NCBI RefSeq assembly: GCF_016734805.1
Contig: NZ_JAERQG010000002.1
Location: forward strand, 1,020,421 to 1,084,420
Direction of reading: 5' to 3'
DNA: 64,000 nt
Origin: Marivirga atlantica
GTDB lineage: Bacteria > Bacteroidota > Bacteroidia > Cytophagales > Cyclobacteriaceae
Each line of letters begins with the position of its first letter. The first letter of the stretch is position 1. Of the stretch, positions 45,203-54,035 are shown one piece after another. The notes under the pieces were generated by a model. It had not been told where the DNA came from. It did not search any database and saw only the letters and a list, made by a program, of their open reading frames with translations. The position numbers and the translations under genes were made by a program.

Positions 45203-46225
45203 TTAGCTTAGTTTAATTACTACTTTTCCAGTAGTTTTACCACTTTGGAATAATTTAAGCGCTTTATCCATTTCGTTGAATTGGTAAGTATGTCCAATGA
45301 ATGGAGCTGGAAGATCAAGTTTACTTAATTCTGATACGACCTGCTTCATCAATTCCTTCTGCTCGTATAGCCAAATCAGGTTAAAGCCTAATATGCCTTT
45401 GTTCTGTTCAATCATTTTTTGCGGATCAATTCTAGGTCTGAAAAGATACTTATAAGCCAAACTAATCCAGTTAGGACTATCACCAGTACCTCCGTATCGG
45501 GCAGAACCATAAACTACTACCCTACCTTGTGAAGCTAATAAGTCGTATCCTGTTTTGAATATTTTACCTCCGATTGAATCCATTACCAAATTCAATGGTT
45601 TTCCATTTAAGGCATTCTGTAGTTTTGATTTGAAATGATTATCTCGAACTATGCAGGCATCATATCCTTCCTTTTTAAGCAGATCAATTTTAGAATCGCT
45701 TCCTACTGTACCAATAGTATAGGCATTTTTCAACTTCGCCATTCTATTAGCCAACAATCCAACACCACCTGCAGCACTATGTATCAGAACCGTATCATTC
45801 TCCTGCATATTTCCTAAATAAAACAAACCATAGTAAGCAGTTAATGCTTGTACCAAAAAACTGGCACCTTCGTCATAACTCCAACTTTCTGGTATAGGAC
45901 TGACGTAGGTTGTATCAATATTAATGTGAGAGGTGTAGGCTCCAAAACGCGTGACGCCCATTACCCTATCACCGGCTTTAAACTCTTTTACCTTATCGCC
46001 TACTTCAATAACTTCACCTGCATATTCAAGTCCCGGAATAAAGCTGTTTTGGGGTGTAGCACTGTATAAACCAAGTATTGCGAAGATATCCGCAAAGTTA
46101 AGCCCAATAGCATGGACCTTTATTTGAACTTCTCCACTCTTGGGAGCGTCAATTTTTTCCTCAACTAATTTGAGTCTTTTGAATGATCCCGCTTTGTTGA
46201 TGCGGTAACTTTTCCGGTTAGTCAA
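45203..46225 (-). CDS. Zinc-independent MDR (quinone oxidoreductase-like) dehydrogenase
   Basis: 340 residues, TTG start (upstream in-frame TAA excludes a longer frame). It is of the medium-chain reductase family: GLEYAGEVIEVGDKVKEFKAGDRVMG (residues 64-90), NADPH-binding VLIHSAAGGVGLLANRMAK (G-G-x-G-x-x-A) and a C-terminal QSGKTTGKVVIKLS. No zinc ligands are seen, so it fits quinone reductase/VAT-1-like members. It reduces quinones or enones with NADPH. It lies between two groups that appear unrelated in function. Confidence 0.9.
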   Translation of the reverse strand: MTNRKSYRINKAGSFKRLKLVEEKIDAPKSGEVQIKVHAIGLNFADIFAILGLYSATPQNSFIPGLEYAGEVIEVGDKVKEFKAGDRVMGVTRFGAYTSHINIDTTYVSPIPESWSYDEGASFLVQALTAYYGLFYLGNMQENDTVLIHSAAGGVGLLANRMAKLKNAYTIGTVGSDSKIDLLKKEGYDACIVRDNHFKSKLQNALNGKPLNLVMDSIGGKIFKTGYDLLASQGRVVVYGSARYGGTGDSPNWISLAYKYLFRPRIDPQKMIEQNKGILGFNLIWLYEQKELMKQVVSELSKLDLPAPFIGHTYQFNEMDKALKLFQSGKTTGKVVIKLS

Positions 46226-46248
46226 TATCTTGTATTAAGTTTTAAATA

Positions 46249-47022
46249 TCAGTTTTGGTCTCTCTTAAAACAAAGCTGTTGCTCTGATGAGTTTTCAGGA
46301 TCAAAATAATAGCCCTCAATATCGAAACTTTTCAAATCCTCAACCTTATCTATTCTATTTTTCACAATATACCTGGCCATCATGCCCCTTGCTTTCTTGG
46401 CATAAAATGAAATGATTTTGTACTGACCATTGCTGTAGTCCTTAAACTCCACATCGATGAGCGTAACTTTCTTCTTTAGCAAATCTCTGTCAACAGCTTT
46501 GAAATATTCGTTTGATGCTAGGTTGATCAAAATATCATCACCTTGCTCCTTTAAGTCCTTCACAAGTGTCTTTGCTATTTTATCATCCCAATATTCATAG
46601 AGAGATTTAGAGCCATTAACTTTGAGCTTGGTACCCATTTCAAGTCTATAAGGCTGAATAAGATCTAGCGGCTTTAGTAGACCATATAGCCCTGATAAAA
46701 TCCTCACATGCTCCTGAGCAAAGTTATGTTCTTCTTTCGTGAATTCTTCCGCTTGCATTCCCTGGTAAACATCGCCTTGAAAGGCTAAAGCTGCTTGCTT
46801 CGCATGCTTTGGAGTACGTTTTTTGAAATTATGGTATCGCTCAACATTAAGTTCAGCGAGCTTTTCACTGATACTCATTAAATTTTGTATTTCCTTTTCA
46901 GATTTTTCTTTGAGTGTATCAATCAAGGTGTTTGTGTCGCTATTAAATCTTGTCTTGCTTGAAGGTAAATCAAATTGTTTTTCAAAATCCAGACTTTTAG
47001 CTGGTGAAAGTATCGCAATCAT
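46249..47022 (-). CDS. yaaA: Peroxide stress protein YaaA
   Basis: 257 residues, the usual length. The DUF328 start IAILSPAKSLDFEK, then ALAFQGDVYQGM, FAQEHVRILSGLYGLLKPLDLIQPYRLEMGTKL, and INLASNEYFKAVD are all diagnostic. The late KKARGMMARYIVKNRI is likewise conserved. The family limits intracellular free iron under H2O2 stress and binds DNA in E. coli. A perfect -7 box lies 17-24 nt before the start. Confidence 0.97.
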   Translation of the reverse strand: MIAILSPAKSLDFEKQFDLPSSKTRFNSDTNTLIDTLKEKSEKEIQNLMSISEKLAELNVERYHNFKKRTPKHAKQAALAFQGDVYQGMQAEEFTKEEHNFAQEHVRILSGLYGLLKPLDLIQPYRLEMGTKLKVNGSKSLYEYWDDKIAKTLVKDLKEQGDDILINLASNEYFKAVDRDLLKKKVTLIDVEFKDYSNGQYKIISFYAKKARGMMARYIVKNRIDKVEDLKSFDIEGYYFDPENSSEQQLCFKRDQN

Positions 47023-47038
47023 GTATTTCTATTTTTTA

Positions 47039-47046
47039 CAAATATA
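47039..47046 (-). promoter_or_regulatory. -7 promoter element for yaaA
   Basis: Reads TATATTTG on the minus strand, an exact Bacteroidota -7 box, 17 nt before the yaaA start codon. Confidence 0.6.
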
Positions 47047-47134
47047 CCTTTTGAGAACAAAGAATGTTTTATTCAGCTGATAGATTATCTGAAATCATGT
47101 ATCACTACTATCTATCTTTAAAATATAAATGTGG

Positions 47135-47542
47135 TTAAATAAAAAGCTCCTTTAGTGGCTGATCTATTCTCATTGGTTTTTTAGTTTTAGCATTTAATAA
47201 GCACCAAAAAGTTCTTGCCTCTGCTTTTATCTGTTTTGTTTCAGGATTGAAAATCTTAGTAATTCTTTCAGACTTCACTCCTTCCATAGATGCTACAAAG
47301 GTTTCAGCTACAACTGCTTCTGAAGGTTTTATTTCTCTTTTGTAGTCTATTTCATGTCGAAGTGCTACCCAAATTAGGTTGTCGAGGGTTTCATCTTCCC
47401 TAATACTCTTCCAATGAGCCTCAGCAACATCTTGTACCCACTGCAAATACACTACATTATTGACGTGCCCCAGTTCATCAAAATCTTTGGGTTGAGGATG
47501 TATTGTAAGCTGAAAGTGTTTTGTGTTTTCTGCGTTTGACAT
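47135..47542 (-). CDS. Acyl-CoA thioesterase (4HBT/YbgC-like)
   Basis: 135 residues. The hot-dog fold is marked by DFDELGHVNNVVYLQWVQDVAEAHW (catalytic Asp-x-Gly-His-V-N-N, near residues 19-43) and KREIKPSEAVVAETFV. It hydrolyses an acyl-CoA. It is 6 nt after the small membrane gene end, so the two are probably co-transcribed. Confidence 0.92.
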   Translation of the reverse strand: MSNAENTKHFQLTIHPQPKDFDELGHVNNVVYLQWVQDVAEAHWKSIREDETLDNLIWVALRHEIDYKREIKPSEAVVAETFVASMEGVKSERITKIFNPETKQIKAEARTFWCLLNAKTKKPMRIDQPLKELFI

Positions 47543-47548
47543 TAATGA

Positions 47549-47737
47549 TTATCTACCCAATATTTTTAGTGGAAACATAAAAATAGCTCCAATGATTGAG
47601 AATGAAAAATCGATGGCTAAACCGAGCAATCTAAATGGTAACAAAAGAAGCCAAATGAAAGGATAAAGTATCAAAACCACCAGTGCCAGTGGCCAACAAA
47701 GTACAAAAAGGATGCAAAATAAAAGAAATGTTATCAT
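47549..47737 (-). CDS. Small hydrophobic membrane protein
   Basis: 62 residues, almost entirely hydrophobic with two helices (LLFCILFVLCWPLALVVLIL and FSFSIIGAIFMFPLKIL). It starts upstream of and ends 6 nt before the thioesterase. No recognised family. Confidence 0.55.
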   Translation of the reverse strand: MITFLLFCILFVLCWPLALVVLILYPFIWLLLLPFRLLGLAIDFSFSIIGAIFMFPLKILGR

Positions 47738-47952
47738 GAACTTAGAAGTTTTATTTCTCTACTTACAAGCATGATACCATTTTCATTAACGACTCTTTTT
47801 CAGTAACTTACAATGAAAACTGCATAATATATTGTTCAAATAAGAACATGTATATGTACGCTTTTGAATAAAATAATTCGTGCCGTATGCAACCATTTAA
47901 ATCATACTAACATCATAAAGACAATTAAAGAACTAAACCAACTTCTAAAATC

Positions 47953-48726
47953 ATGAAAAAGACATTATTCACATTTGTATTGGTCGCACTATTCTTTGGT
48001 GCTCAAAAATCCAAAGCTCAATCTGTATCTGCTCAAGAAATTGTAAATAAAGCCTTTGCTGGCGAAAGCGTAACTTATAAGAATACAACCATTAAAGGTG
48101 TGGTAGATCTTACGCCTTGTATGGAAAAAAAAGATGATTTACCATCTAAATCATGGTGGTCAGGTGGCTCCAATAGTATTGACAAAACTATTAGCGGCAG
48201 TATAACTTTCGAAAATTGTGTTTTTGAAAATGACTTTTTAGCCTACTTACATGATGATGACACCGAATATACTTTTGTTACACACTTCGCTTCAGATGTA
48301 ACTTTTAAGAATTGTCAGTTTAAGGGAGGTGTTGCTTTCAAATATTCAGAGTTTGCCGGAACTGTTGATTTTTCAGGATCAAGTATTGATGGAGAAGCAA
48401 ATTTTAAATATGCTGAGTTTGATGAAACAAGCAATTTTAGCCAAATCAGGTTTAATGAACTGGCCAATTTTAAATATGCTGAATATAATGAAATGGTGAG
48501 TTATGCAAACACAACATTCAATGAAGAAGCTAACTTTAAGTATGCTCAAATGGAAGATGGGGTTGACTTCAGCAATGCCCTTTTCAATGATTTCCTGAAC
48601 TTTAAATATACTGAGCTCGAAGGAGAGGTAATCCTTAAGAACTTTCAGGTTAAAGGAGATATTGACACCAAATACACTGAAGTTAATGGACAGAACTTTA
48701 CAGCATACCTTTTAAAAAATAAATAG
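47953..48726 (+). CDS. Secreted pentapeptide-like repeat protein
   Basis: 257 residues with a signal peptide (MKKTLFTFVLVALFFGAQKSKAQ). From about residue 115 a two-coil alternating repeat appears: VAFKYSEF, VDFSGSSI, ANFKYAEF, SNFSQIRF, ANFKYAEY, VSYANTTF, ANFKYAQM, VDFSNALF, LNFKYTEL. The centre phenylalanine every five residues is that of a pentapeptide-repeat beta-helix, with NFKYAEF on alternate coils. Function unknown. A stem-loop terminator follows 30 nt after the stop. Confidence 0.75.
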   Translation: MKKTLFTFVLVALFFGAQKSKAQSVSAQEIVNKAFAGESVTYKNTTIKGVVDLTPCMEKKDDLPSKSWWSGGSNSIDKTISGSITFENCVFENDFLAYLHDDDTEYTFVTHFASDVTFKNCQFKGGVAFKYSEFAGTVDFSGSSIDGEANFKYAEFDETSNFSQIRFNELANFKYAEYNEMVSYANTTFNEEANFKYAQMEDGVDFSNALFNDFLNFKYTELEGEVILKNFQVKGDIDTKYTEVNGQNFTAYLLKNK

Positions 48727-48755
48727 CTAAATAAGATAATTAATTGTGATATTGA

Positions 48756-48784
48756 AGCCAACTTAAACTTTAAGTTGGCTTTTT
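48756..48784 (+). terminator. Rho-independent terminator after repeat-protein gene
   Basis: A 12-nt inverted repeat (AGCCAACTTAAA / TTTAAGTTGGCT) separated by one base, followed by TTTTT. It overlaps the earliest possible start codon (TTG 48783) of the MFS frame, so that start is unlikely to be real. Confidence 0.85.
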
Positions 48785-49970
48785 GCTTTATAGCATATTC
48801 ATTGCCTTAACAGATATACTATTGGGTTTACTTGAGAAAATTAAGACGGCATTCACGGGTAGCGGAAAAGTAAATATTCTACCTCTTCTTTCTGTAAACT
48901 TTATAGGTGCTCTGGGTTATAGCATTATCCTACCTTTTTTGGTTTATCTGGTAAAAGACTTTGGTGGTAATGAAGTGATTTATGGATTAATGGGAGCCGT
49001 ATACCCTGCTTTTCAATTAGTAGGCGGTCCTATTCTTGGAAAATGGTCTGACAGAGTAGGTAGAAAAAAAGTTCTATTGATTAGCCAGATAGGCACCTTT
49101 GTTTCTTGGCTAGTGTTTATTATTGCTTTCTTTGTTCCCCAAACCGATCTATTTAAATTCAATTACTCAGGAAGCCTCGTTTTATTTACTTTACCACTTT
49201 TAGTATTATTTATTGCCAGGGCTTTTGATGGTTTAACAGGTGGTAATATTTCTGTTGCCAATGCTTACTTATCAGACATTTCAGACAAGAGTAATCGTAA
49301 AAAGAATTTTGGTAAGATGTCCAGTGCCATGAATCTGGGCTTTATCATAGGTCCAGTAATTTCAGGTTACATAGCTGCTTTAAATAATGGAGAATTAAAA
49401 ACAGTAATCCTAGCAGCCATTATTTCGTTCGTAGCTATTTTCATTATTCAGTTTCTCTTGAAAAACCCTAAGAATGATGACAACTCAGAGCAGAAAACCG
49501 CTCAACAAAACACTTCCACCCAAATAGATATTTCTGTATGGAAAATTAAGCAAGTACCCCTGATGGTTGCTCTTTTCTTCCTTATATATCTGGCCTTCAA
49601 TTTTTTTTATGCCACCTTTCCTATTTATGCTGCTAATATCTTAGAGTGGGATTCCGCTAAGTTAGGACCGTTTTTCGCTGTATTAAGCGGAGTTATGATT
49701 TTGGTTCAAGGGCCTGGCTTAAGCTATCTGAACGATTATTTTTCCGAAAAGCAGTTGTTCTTTGTTGGCGGCATTCTTTTGATAGGCATGTTTTATTGTT
49801 TGACCTTTACAAACGTTTATATCATTTATACCGGAGCCATTTTATTTGGATTGGGAAATGGATTGATGTGGCCTTCTTTCCTTTCTATCTTAGCCACAAA
49901 GGGTACAAAACAACAGCAGGGAGCTATACAGGCTCTCAACAAAAGTAGGCCATATTGCGCAATCGTATGA
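48783..49970 (+). pseudogene. MFS transporter, 3'-truncated
   Basis: 395 open codons; no ATG near the 5' end (TTG at 48783 lies in a terminator; TTG at 48822 is a better guess). Ten of twelve MFS helices are visible, with the motif-A loop GKWSDRVGRKKVLL and motif C in GFIIGPVISGYI. It closely follows the TCR/Tet-like Bacteroidota drug exporters. After GAIQ the frame enters the 15-bp repeat (GGCTCTCAACAAAAG) and soon stops, so helices 11 and 12 are missing. Its continuation is not found downstream. A remnant broken by an inserted element is the simplest reading. Confidence 0.75.
49931..49945 (+). repeat. 15-bp direct repeat, copy a (in MFS remnant)
   Basis: GGCTCTCAACAAAAG at the exact point where the MFS reading frame loses its family similarity. 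Identical to copy b. Confidence 0.75.
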
Positions 49971-50383
49971 ATATCAATAAGTTAAAAATACTTTTAAGGG
50001 TTCAGCAGCCAAGATTAGGGGTAAAAGTACAATAGTCTGATATACAGTAGAATATACTTCCTAAATAGCGATGTTGAATCTCCATAAAATTTAGCCATTT
50101 TATGTAATTGGCTTTGTGACAGGGTTGCTGCATTTTCACGCCATATGTTCTTTAGTTAAAGCGTGAATTAAAAATCACAGTAAACTGCCGTTTTAGTGTA
50201 TTGGCTCTCAACAAAAGAATTGCAAAATCCTCAACAGAAAGCATACTCATTCGATCTCAAGATCGAAATAAGTATGTATAAATGATTGTTAATTGTTTAT
50301 ATATTATTTGTGATCAAATAATGATTTACAGTGACGGCTAAAAGATATCTGCGTAATATATCCTATATGGTATTTATTGGGAA
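49971..50383. other. Non-coding stretch with inverted repeats
   Basis: No credible gene. It holds three short inverted repeats: TACTTTTA/TAAAAGTA (49989-50029), CATAAAA/TTTTATG (50083-50104) and TTCACGC/GCGTGAA (50135-50167). The second copy of the 15-bp repeat also lies here. It may be one end of the inserted island. Confidence 0.6.
50203..50217 (+). repeat. 15-bp direct repeat, copy b
   Basis: Identical to copy a; 257 nt of structured non-coding DNA lies between them. A near copy (c) lies at the other side of the island. Confidence 0.75.
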
Positions 50384-50656
50384 TTATTTCGCTATTTTAT
50401 CGTAAAGATAAGCTTTTTTAAATAGTAGAAATGCTTTTTTTAACTTTCTTAAGGCTTCGTTATGACTTCCAGAATAGTCAAAAAATGTTCTAGGTTTTTG
50501 CACCTCTTGTACGAATTTGAAAGTAATAACATATTCTTCATTATCAGAGATAATATCCCATCCCTTAGCAGGTAATTCTTTTGATCCATCATTAAAATGA
50601 AATGCATTTTGTTGATGACTATATTCGAGTTTTCCTTTTTTATTTCGCCAATTCAT
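50384..50656 (-). CDS. Small unknown protein of the ImmA/P63C island
   Basis: 90 residues. It has a beta-rich first half (MNWRNKKGKLEYSHQQNAF, EYVITFKFVQEV) and an Arg/Lys-rich helix at the end (ALRKLKKAFLLFKKAYLYDK). No family recognised. It follows the P63C gene by 86 nt in the same direction; it is probably in the same unit. Confidence 0.5.
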   Translation of the reverse strand: MNWRNKKGKLEYSHQQNAFHFNDGSKELPAKGWDIISDNEEYVITFKFVQEVQKPRTFFDYSGSHNEALRKLKKAFLLFKKAYLYDKIAK

Positions 50657-50742
50657 TGCAATTTGATTTTATTTAATAGCCCTAATTTTAAACAAGCTTT
50701 TGGGTATAGCTACTATTCCTTCTTACTAGTTTAAACAATCTA

Positions 50743-51342
50743 TTAATAGTTAGTCCAGATTTCTAACTGAAAAGGAACACCAAATTCTTGATTTAAACGG
50801 ATTCGAAAGTCATACCAACTCATTGATTTCTTCATTACAACAATTGACTCGGCTATGTATTGCTTTAAAAGCTGATTACCCTCATCGCTTAAATATTGGT
50901 GATGCTTATGGGAGCGGATACCAATCCTTTCATAGGGATTTAAAATTTCCAGTACAGGAAGAACATCCTTTGAAAACCTGCCATAAATAATCTCCTTTGT
51001 CCATTTCCCAACTATATTAGGTTTTGTTGCAATTTTTCCGTTGGCAGGGACATTCCAGTTGTTTAACCTAAAGATTTGTTTATAGTATTCGTCTGGAAAT
51101 TTCGGAGAATATTCTTTCAGGCGTGTCGTCACTACAGATAATTGAGCTAAATCAATTTCATCACCACCTTTTAGCTGTATTTTTAGATTCTCCTTATCTA
51201 ATATCTCATCTGACCATAGATTATTAGTCTTACTTTCAGTTAGATCAAGTAAGGACTGTTGAAGACTTTGTCTTTCAAGAATTTTTTGATCTTTGGTCAG
51301 TTTATCTTTTCCAAAGTGGACACTGTGCTTTTCTTTCTTCAT
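50743..51342 (-). CDS. P63C domain protein
   Basis: 199 residues. The C-terminal half has the P63C signature: YSPKFPDEYYKQIFRLNNW (about residues 94-112), KPNIVGKWTKEIIYGRFSKDVLPVLEILNP and RIGIRSHKHHQYLSDEGNQLLKQYI (about 140-165). P63C proteins occur in phages, plasmids and islands; their function is not known. The N-terminal half is charged. It starts 3 nt after the ImmA/IrrE-type gene, so the pair forms an operon. Confidence 0.8.
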   Translation of the reverse strand: MKKEKHSVHFGKDKLTKDQKILERQSLQQSLLDLTESKTNNLWSDEILDKENLKIQLKGGDEIDLAQLSVVTTRLKEYSPKFPDEYYKQIFRLNNWNVPANGKIATKPNIVGKWTKEIIYGRFSKDVLPVLEILNPYERIGIRSHKHHQYLSDEGNQLLKQYIAESIVVMKKSMSWYDFRIRLNQEFGVPFQLEIWTNY

Positions 51343-51345
51343 ATG

Positions 51346-52557
51346 CTAGTTGTAATATTTAAGGCGTAAAGTTTTTACAAGATCAATCACTGGCTTTGGC
51401 TTGTTCCAGTTATATTTAAATACAGTTAGTAGAGATTTTAAATTTGGGTTCTTTTTTCGTGCAAGAGCCCAAAAGTTTTTATTTTTGGAACTGTCATAGG
51501 CATTAAAAGTGTAAATTAAACTAGGATGAACGTTATGATTCTTTGCATAACTTGAAATAAAGTCTGGTTCATATATCCTAGCTTTTATTTCTTTAGACTT
51601 TTTCTTTGCAAATAGATATTCACGCGCAAATTCATTTGCTTCATTTTCTTTTTCTAAAATGCCTAAATCCTCTGAATCATCGTCTGAAATATGGTATCTT
51701 TTGGATTGTATTTCCTCCCAATCAAAAATTACATGAAATAATTCATGAATTAATGCAAACCAAAGAGTGGCATAGAAGCCAACATAATCAGTAATGACTA
51801 TACACGGTTTTTTATTAACAGATAACGTTGCGCCACGAAGATGTAAGGATGATAGTGATGGCTGATATATAACTGTTATACCCATTTTATATAATGATTT
51901 GATTACATAGTCTAGGCCTTTTTCAACATTCGTAGAATGCCATCTTATATCTGGAAAAAATTGAATTAACTCATTTCTTTTATAATCATGGGGATTATTA
52001 ATTTCATCGAAGGTTCTTTTAGCTCTTTGAATCCATAAATCCCTAGTGAGCTCATTCTTCGGATTAGTTTTCCCTGAACTAAAAGCAGCTTCCTTTTTTG
52101 GTGGAGAATATTCAAAGATTGTGCTTATACCTAGTACTGAACATATTTTAGTTTCTATTTCTTCAAAATCATTTATATCATCTATGACTCCATCCTTTTT
52201 TAGAGCTATTAAGTCAAAGTATTGTTTGATAAAGGTTATTTTCTCAGGATTAATAGAAGGCTCATATGCATAATTCCTCTTGAGCTCATCAATGTAAAGC
52301 GAGAAAACCTCTTCCTTAGATAATTTAAGAAAATTGCTTAAATTCAATAAAGCAGTAAAATCTACTTTTTTTTGAGTTCCATCAAGAATTCCGTGCAAAG
52401 TCCTATGTTGAATTTGTAGGATATCTAAAGAAGTAGTAGTAGACATTTTTAGTTCTTCTAATCTCTTCATATAAATATCCTTTAAACTAAATTTTGGCCT
52501 AATTAGATCATTAATTAGCTCGTCAAAATTCAAGTTATCAAATTCATTATTTCTCAT
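51346..52557 (-). CDS. ImmA/IrrE-type metallopeptidase with helical DNA-binding-like N-terminus
   Basis: 403 residues from the ATG at 52557; the open frame begins 66 codons earlier with a hydrophobic, unlikely segment. Residues 20-100 contain an HTH-like part (SLDILQIQHRTLHGILDGT, FTALLNLSNFLKL). The catalytic zinc motif is HELFHVIFDWEE (HExxH), with Glu in the later ENEANEFAREYL segment. Homologues cleave repressors (ImmA, IrrE) or act as antitoxins beside toxins. A P63C gene follows 3 nt downstream, suggesting a paired system; that idea is inference. Confidence 0.85.
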   Translation of the reverse strand: MRNNEFDNLNFDELINDLIRPKFSLKDIYMKRLEELKMSTTTSLDILQIQHRTLHGILDGTQKKVDFTALLNLSNFLKLSKEEVFSLYIDELKRNYAYEPSINPEKITFIKQYFDLIALKKDGVIDDINDFEEIETKICSVLGISTIFEYSPPKKEAAFSSGKTNPKNELTRDLWIQRAKRTFDEINNPHDYKRNELIQFFPDIRWHSTNVEKGLDYVIKSLYKMGITVIYQPSLSSLHLRGATLSVNKKPCIVITDYVGFYATLWFALIHELFHVIFDWEEIQSKRYHISDDDSEDLGILEKENEANEFAREYLFAKKKSKEIKARIYEPDFISSYAKNHNVHPSLIYTFNAYDSSKNKNFWALARKKNPNLKSLLTVFKYNWNKPKPVIDLVKTLRLKYYN

Positions 52558-53024
52558 AAAATGTATTTTTACAATTACAAATATAGTATTTAAACTTAAA
52601 TAAATAAGGTTTATACCTGAATAGTGTAAAAATACAGTGAAATTAATTATTGGATCTTTAAAGCTGATGTAAATTGTGGTACTCTGAAAGTCGAGGTTAA
52701 AGGCTTTATTGGAAAAATAAGGCAAAATGTTCATTAACAGTTTGGCTCTTAACAAATGTAGATGAAAGTCTGCGACAGCGACTGCCTTTTGGAACAGTAT
52801 AGTAATAATACACCCAACTGGGACTTTAGCGCATTATATAGGGTAATTTAAAAATATTTAATCCCAAAAATTTTAATATTACTTCCTACAAATTCTTTAG
52901 TAGGAAGTAAAAAATTAGCCTTTTTTGGCTTTATGAAAATTGGAATTCCAGTTAAAAAACTGCAAATTGATATTTTAAGTGGAAGTTACGACCCTTAATT
53001 TATGTCGCACAAATAGCTTTTTAA
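52558..53024. other. Non-coding stretch, right end of island
   Basis: No gene seen. It contains the near copy c of the 15-bp repeat (52744-52758, GGCTCTTAACAAATG), a 10-bp inverted repeat TTACTTCCTA/TAGGAAGTAA (52879-52910) and the small inverted site CACCCAACTGGG (52811-52822). The island's right boundary is probably between 52744 and 52910. Confidence 0.5.
52744..52758 (+). repeat. 15-bp repeat, near copy c
   Basis: GGCTCTTAACAAATG differs from copies a and b at two bases and shares a TT before it with copy b. It is in the same orientation, on the other side of the three island genes. Confidence 0.55.
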
Positions 53025-53198
53025 TTATAATTTCCTTTTTTTCATTTCAGCCTTCGCAATTGCCCGGTCAATAGCTTCTGCCTTTGTGCATTTATCATGG
53101 ACGTAGAATTCTTCGGCATATTTTAAAACCAGCGTCCTGATATTTTCATCCAGTGCATTGAGACGGTGCTTATAGACGTTGAATAAATGCTCTGTCAT
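53025..53198 (-). CDS. 57-residue helical protein, unknown
   Basis: ATG at 53198 to TAA at 53025. The product starts MTEHLFNVYKHRLNALDENI and ends EAIDRAIAKAEMKKRKL. It is mostly helical with a clear coding look (charged residues regularly spaced). It has no family I recognise. It sits between the island and the CDF gene in the same direction as the metal genes, so it may belong to that unit. Confidence 0.55.
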   Translation of the reverse strand: MTEHLFNVYKHRLNALDENIRTLVLKYAEEFYVHDKCTKAEAIDRAIAKAEMKKRKL

Positions 53199-53253
53199 TT
53201 TTTTAAATTTAAAATGCCAAATTTGCTACTATCTTGCTTTACCACAAACTTTC

Positions 53254-53889
53254 TTATTTGCTTGAACTATATGAAATCTTTCTTCCATTTTGAAAAGCTT
53301 CCCATCCTTCTTTAAGAGCGTATGGCACTATTAAAAAGGCAGCAACGGGATCGGCCCACCACCAATCTAAATAGCGAACAGCAAGCAAACCACTCAATAC
53401 CGCAATGGTTTGATAAAGGCATACAAAGGTATCCTTGGAATCTGCGATTAGCTCCTTGCTGTCCAGCTTTTTGCCATAGCGGTATTTGTACCAAATGAGA
53501 ATAGGATTTACTACAAGGGAAATGACAAGTATAATTACTCCTGTTGTGCTCCATGAAGGAGTTTTTTGAGCTATCAGCTTTGAAATAGAATCATAAGTAA
53601 TAAAAGAACTCACCAGTAAAAACGAAGCGGCAATAACAAAAAAGGTTATCTTTTCCCGCTTCCTCACCTGTTGTTCTTCAATGTCTTTTATTTCTCCGTG
53701 CAAGCGCCACCATAATGTACTTGCTGATACCACTTCAATCACACTGTCTAACCCCCAACCGATTAAAGCAGCACTGCCAGAAGTGAAACCTGCGATGAGA
53801 GATACTATTACTTCAATTATATCATAAATGATGTTGTAAACCTGAACTTTACGAGCCTTTTTTAGGTATTTATATCTTTGCTGATCCAT
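53254..53889 (-). CDS. Cation diffusion facilitator-type transporter, short
   Basis: 211 residues from the ATG at 53889. Six helices of the CDF type with the signature GSAALIGWGLDSVIEVVSAS (residues about 40-59), then LVVNPILIWYKYRYG, ELIADSKDTFVCLYQT and LDWWWADPVAAFLIVPYALKEG. The metal-site Asp in SAALIGWGLDS and in DSKDTF/WADP are visible, and the usual His positions are altered (GWGLD instead of H-x-x-x-D). The soluble C-terminal domain is missing. It likely exports divalent metals. It is a separate unit from the next CDF. Confidence 0.83.
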   Translation of the reverse strand: MDQQRYKYLKKARKVQVYNIIYDIIEVIVSLIAGFTSGSAALIGWGLDSVIEVVSASTLWWRLHGEIKDIEEQQVRKREKITFFVIAASFLLVSSFITYDSISKLIAQKTPSWSTTGVIILVISLVVNPILIWYKYRYGKKLDSKELIADSKDTFVCLYQTIAVLSGLLAVRYLDWWWADPVAAFLIVPYALKEGWEAFQNGRKISYSSSK

Positions 53890-54035
53890 ATACAATTAGT
53901 TGGTATTATTTCACTTTCTTATTTTTCCAGTATTTATCAAATCAACGAATCTCACTATCGCTCCTAAACTCATTTATTCTGCCAATAATAGCAGCTTTTT
54001 TAAGTTGAAGTTTTCCTGCAAAAGTCATTCATTTT

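Noticed and set aside
48783..48785. TTG as real start of the MFS gene
   Set aside because: It falls inside the T-run of the preceding terminator, so the RNA would not carry it as a start.
52558..52755. 66-codon N-terminal extension of the ImmA/IrrE-type gene
   Set aside because: Hydrophobic, low-quality sequence running across repeat c; the ATG at 52557 gives a typical start.
52811..52822. CACCCAACTGGG considered as a second attC core
   Set aside because: It matches RYYYAAC, but there is no complementary GTTGGGT partner nearby and no cassette layout.
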